From Saprospiraceae bacterium (GTDB lineage: Bacteria > Bacteroidota > Bacteroidia > Chitinophagales > Saprospiraceae): a stretch of DNA of 64,000 nt. The DNA lies in NCBI GenBank assembly GCA_016717145.1, contig JADKGD010000022.1, positions 62,001 to 126,000 of the forward strand, in the 5' to 3' direction. Made by a program: the position numbers and the translations under genes. The number at the start of each line of letters is the position of its first letter. The stretch's first letter is position 1. Shown one piece after another: positions 63,181 to 64,000 of this stretch. The notes beneath the pieces are model-generated. The model worked only from the letters and a program-made list of their open reading frames with translations, did no database searches and was not told the DNA's origin.

Positions 63181-64000
63181 TTAATGATGAATACTTTCCT
63201 TTTTATTAATGTCTGTTACTAATGTTGCCTGTAGCGAATCTTTAAGTACAGGCATTTTTATTTTGGCAGTGTTTGGGTTTGACAGTGTGCCGGCGATCTG
63301 GTTTGAGTATTTGAGATTCAGCGATTTATATCTGCTCCACCCCAATCGCGGCAAACCTTCTCTATAAAATATTTTAAGATTATCAAATTTTTCTTCCATT
63401 CCCAGAGCACTTCCAAAAATTAATTTTTCTCTTCCGATTTTAGGTATCAAAACAATGTCCCCGATACTATCCTGCTCAACATTTACCTGTTCAATCAATG
63501 ATGACAGAAATGCATCCTTTTTAACATATTGCATAATCGTGAATATGTCTTTTAATTTGGATGGTTTTTTACTAGTCAAAAACGCAGGATCAAATTCCTC
63601 CTTGAGTCCTGTAACTATAGGAACCCTCACAACACTTCCCGAAGTAACAGGTACCTGCTTTCCATTTTCATCAAGATAATAACCTGCACCTGCTTCTTCT
63701 ATTATTCTGACCACCGGTTTCTTTTGAATGATTCTGACATTCAATCTATCTTTGCTATCAAAATAAATATCGGCTCGCTCAATGCGTTTATCTTTATTAA
63801 GCTTTGCCTCTAATTTTCTGATATTCAGCGACTTAATGTTTGCTTTTGTCAAAGATTTGCCAGCAGCCAAGGTCAATATCTGAGCAACTTCTTTGTCGGT
63901 AATCAAACGCTCATCACCTTCAATACCTTCAATTTTTACTACCAAAGTCTTTACTCCGGCGTTTGTTTTACGGTTAATCGAAAAGAAGAGCAAGGCAGCT
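63181..64000 (-). CDS. ftsQ: Cell division protein FtsQ, incomplete at the window edge
   Basis: The frame is open to the last bases of the window, so the true start lies outside; the TTG at 63993 is not it. The visible 270 residues begin at the end of the transmembrane helix (L-L-F-F-S-I-N-R-K-T), followed by the periplasmic POTRA domain (V-V-K-I-E-G-I-E-G-D-E ... I-K-S-L-N-I-R-K-L-E) and the FtsQ beta domain (Y-L-D-E-N-G-K-Q-V-P near 105-114). FtsQ links FtsA/Z to FtsB, FtsL and the septal wall synthases. Order ftsQ-ftsA-ftsZ is the conserved dcw end. Confidence 0.9.
   Translation of the reverse strand, partial: AALLFFSINRKTNAGVKTLVVKIEGIEGDERLITDKEVAQILTLAAGKSLTKANIKSLNIRKLEAKLNKDKRIERADIYFDSKDRLNVRIIQKKPVVRIIEEAGAGYYLDENGKQVPVTSGSVVRVPIVTGLKEEFDPAFLTSKKPSKLKDIFTIMQYVKKDAFLSSLIEQVNVEQDSIGDIVLIPKIGREKLIFGSALGMEEKFDNLKIFYREGLPRLGWSRYKSLNLKYSNQIAGTLSNPNTAKIKMPVLKDSLQATLVTDINKKESIHH

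Noticed and set aside
1..64000. tRNA, rRNA and CRISPR elements
   Set aside because: I looked for T-arm-like GGTTCGAATCC segments, rRNA-like blocks and regular spaced repeats and saw none; the only repeat array is the REP-like one at 59.7-60.0 kb.

Overview
The window is chromosomal DNA of an AT-rich member of the Bacteroidota, probably Saprospiria-like. Evidence for the phylum: type IX secretion and gliding genes (PorP/SprF-like protein, PorV/Q-like barrel, GldC, a T9SS C-terminal sorting domain), TonB-dependent receptor and DUF5689 lipoprotein, DUF6089 barrels, a short primary sigma factor, a bacilliredoxin-like YtxJ protein, and many upstream TAnnTTTG elements, the -7 motif of Bacteroidota promoters. 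The family-level placement is inference. No rRNA, tRNA, CRISPR array or prophage was seen.

Layout. 0-10 kb: small membrane protein with a 42-aa mini-protein, TlpA-like thioredoxin lipid/envelope protein, pyrR-pyrB, two GNAT acetyltransferases, a barrel, a glycosyltransferase, a RibBA whose GTP cyclohydrolase half has lost its zinc site, and a PorP/SprF protein. 10-17 kb: an NlpC/P60 protein lacking its catalytic cysteine, then a likely nucleic-acid scavenging locus (DUF5689 lipoprotein and TonB receptor on one strand, secreted EEP nuclease diverging from them). 17-24 kb: mpl, small lipoprotein-ytxJ-mnmD, DUF1573 protein, a LexA-like regulator, and a metB-like/NAD(P)-binding/gldC operon. 24-34.7 kb: RluD-type synthase, acyl-CoA reductase, MgtA-type ATPase, MFS sugar transporter with GH13 amylase lipoprotein, an RsuA-like protein without the canonical catalytic motif, dnaB. 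34.7-35.2 kb: very AT-rich DNA with two perfect DnaA boxes, a candidate replication origin. 35-46 kb: a large T9SS cargo protein, an ECF sigma/anti-sigma/coiled-coil barrel operon, aminopeptidase P, a DODA-type dioxygenase and a 1050-aa BNR-repeat surface protein. 46-56.8 kb: housekeeping genes rpoD, purC, mnmA, rimM, ychF and an RluE-like synthase, with two DUF6089 barrels. 56.8-60 kb: paaG-paaD, a broken PAP2 phosphatase gene and a RAYT-type transposase followed by REP-like repeats. 60.3-64 kb: ftsQ-ftsA-ftsZ.

A recurring feature is small indels, mostly at homopolymers, that break otherwise normal genes (TonB receptor, ytxJ, the T9SS protein, dodA twice, purC twice, PAP2). Their number and position suggest uncorrected read errors in at least some cases rather than wholesale gene decay. 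Functions were read from motifs by eye; no database search or computation was possible.
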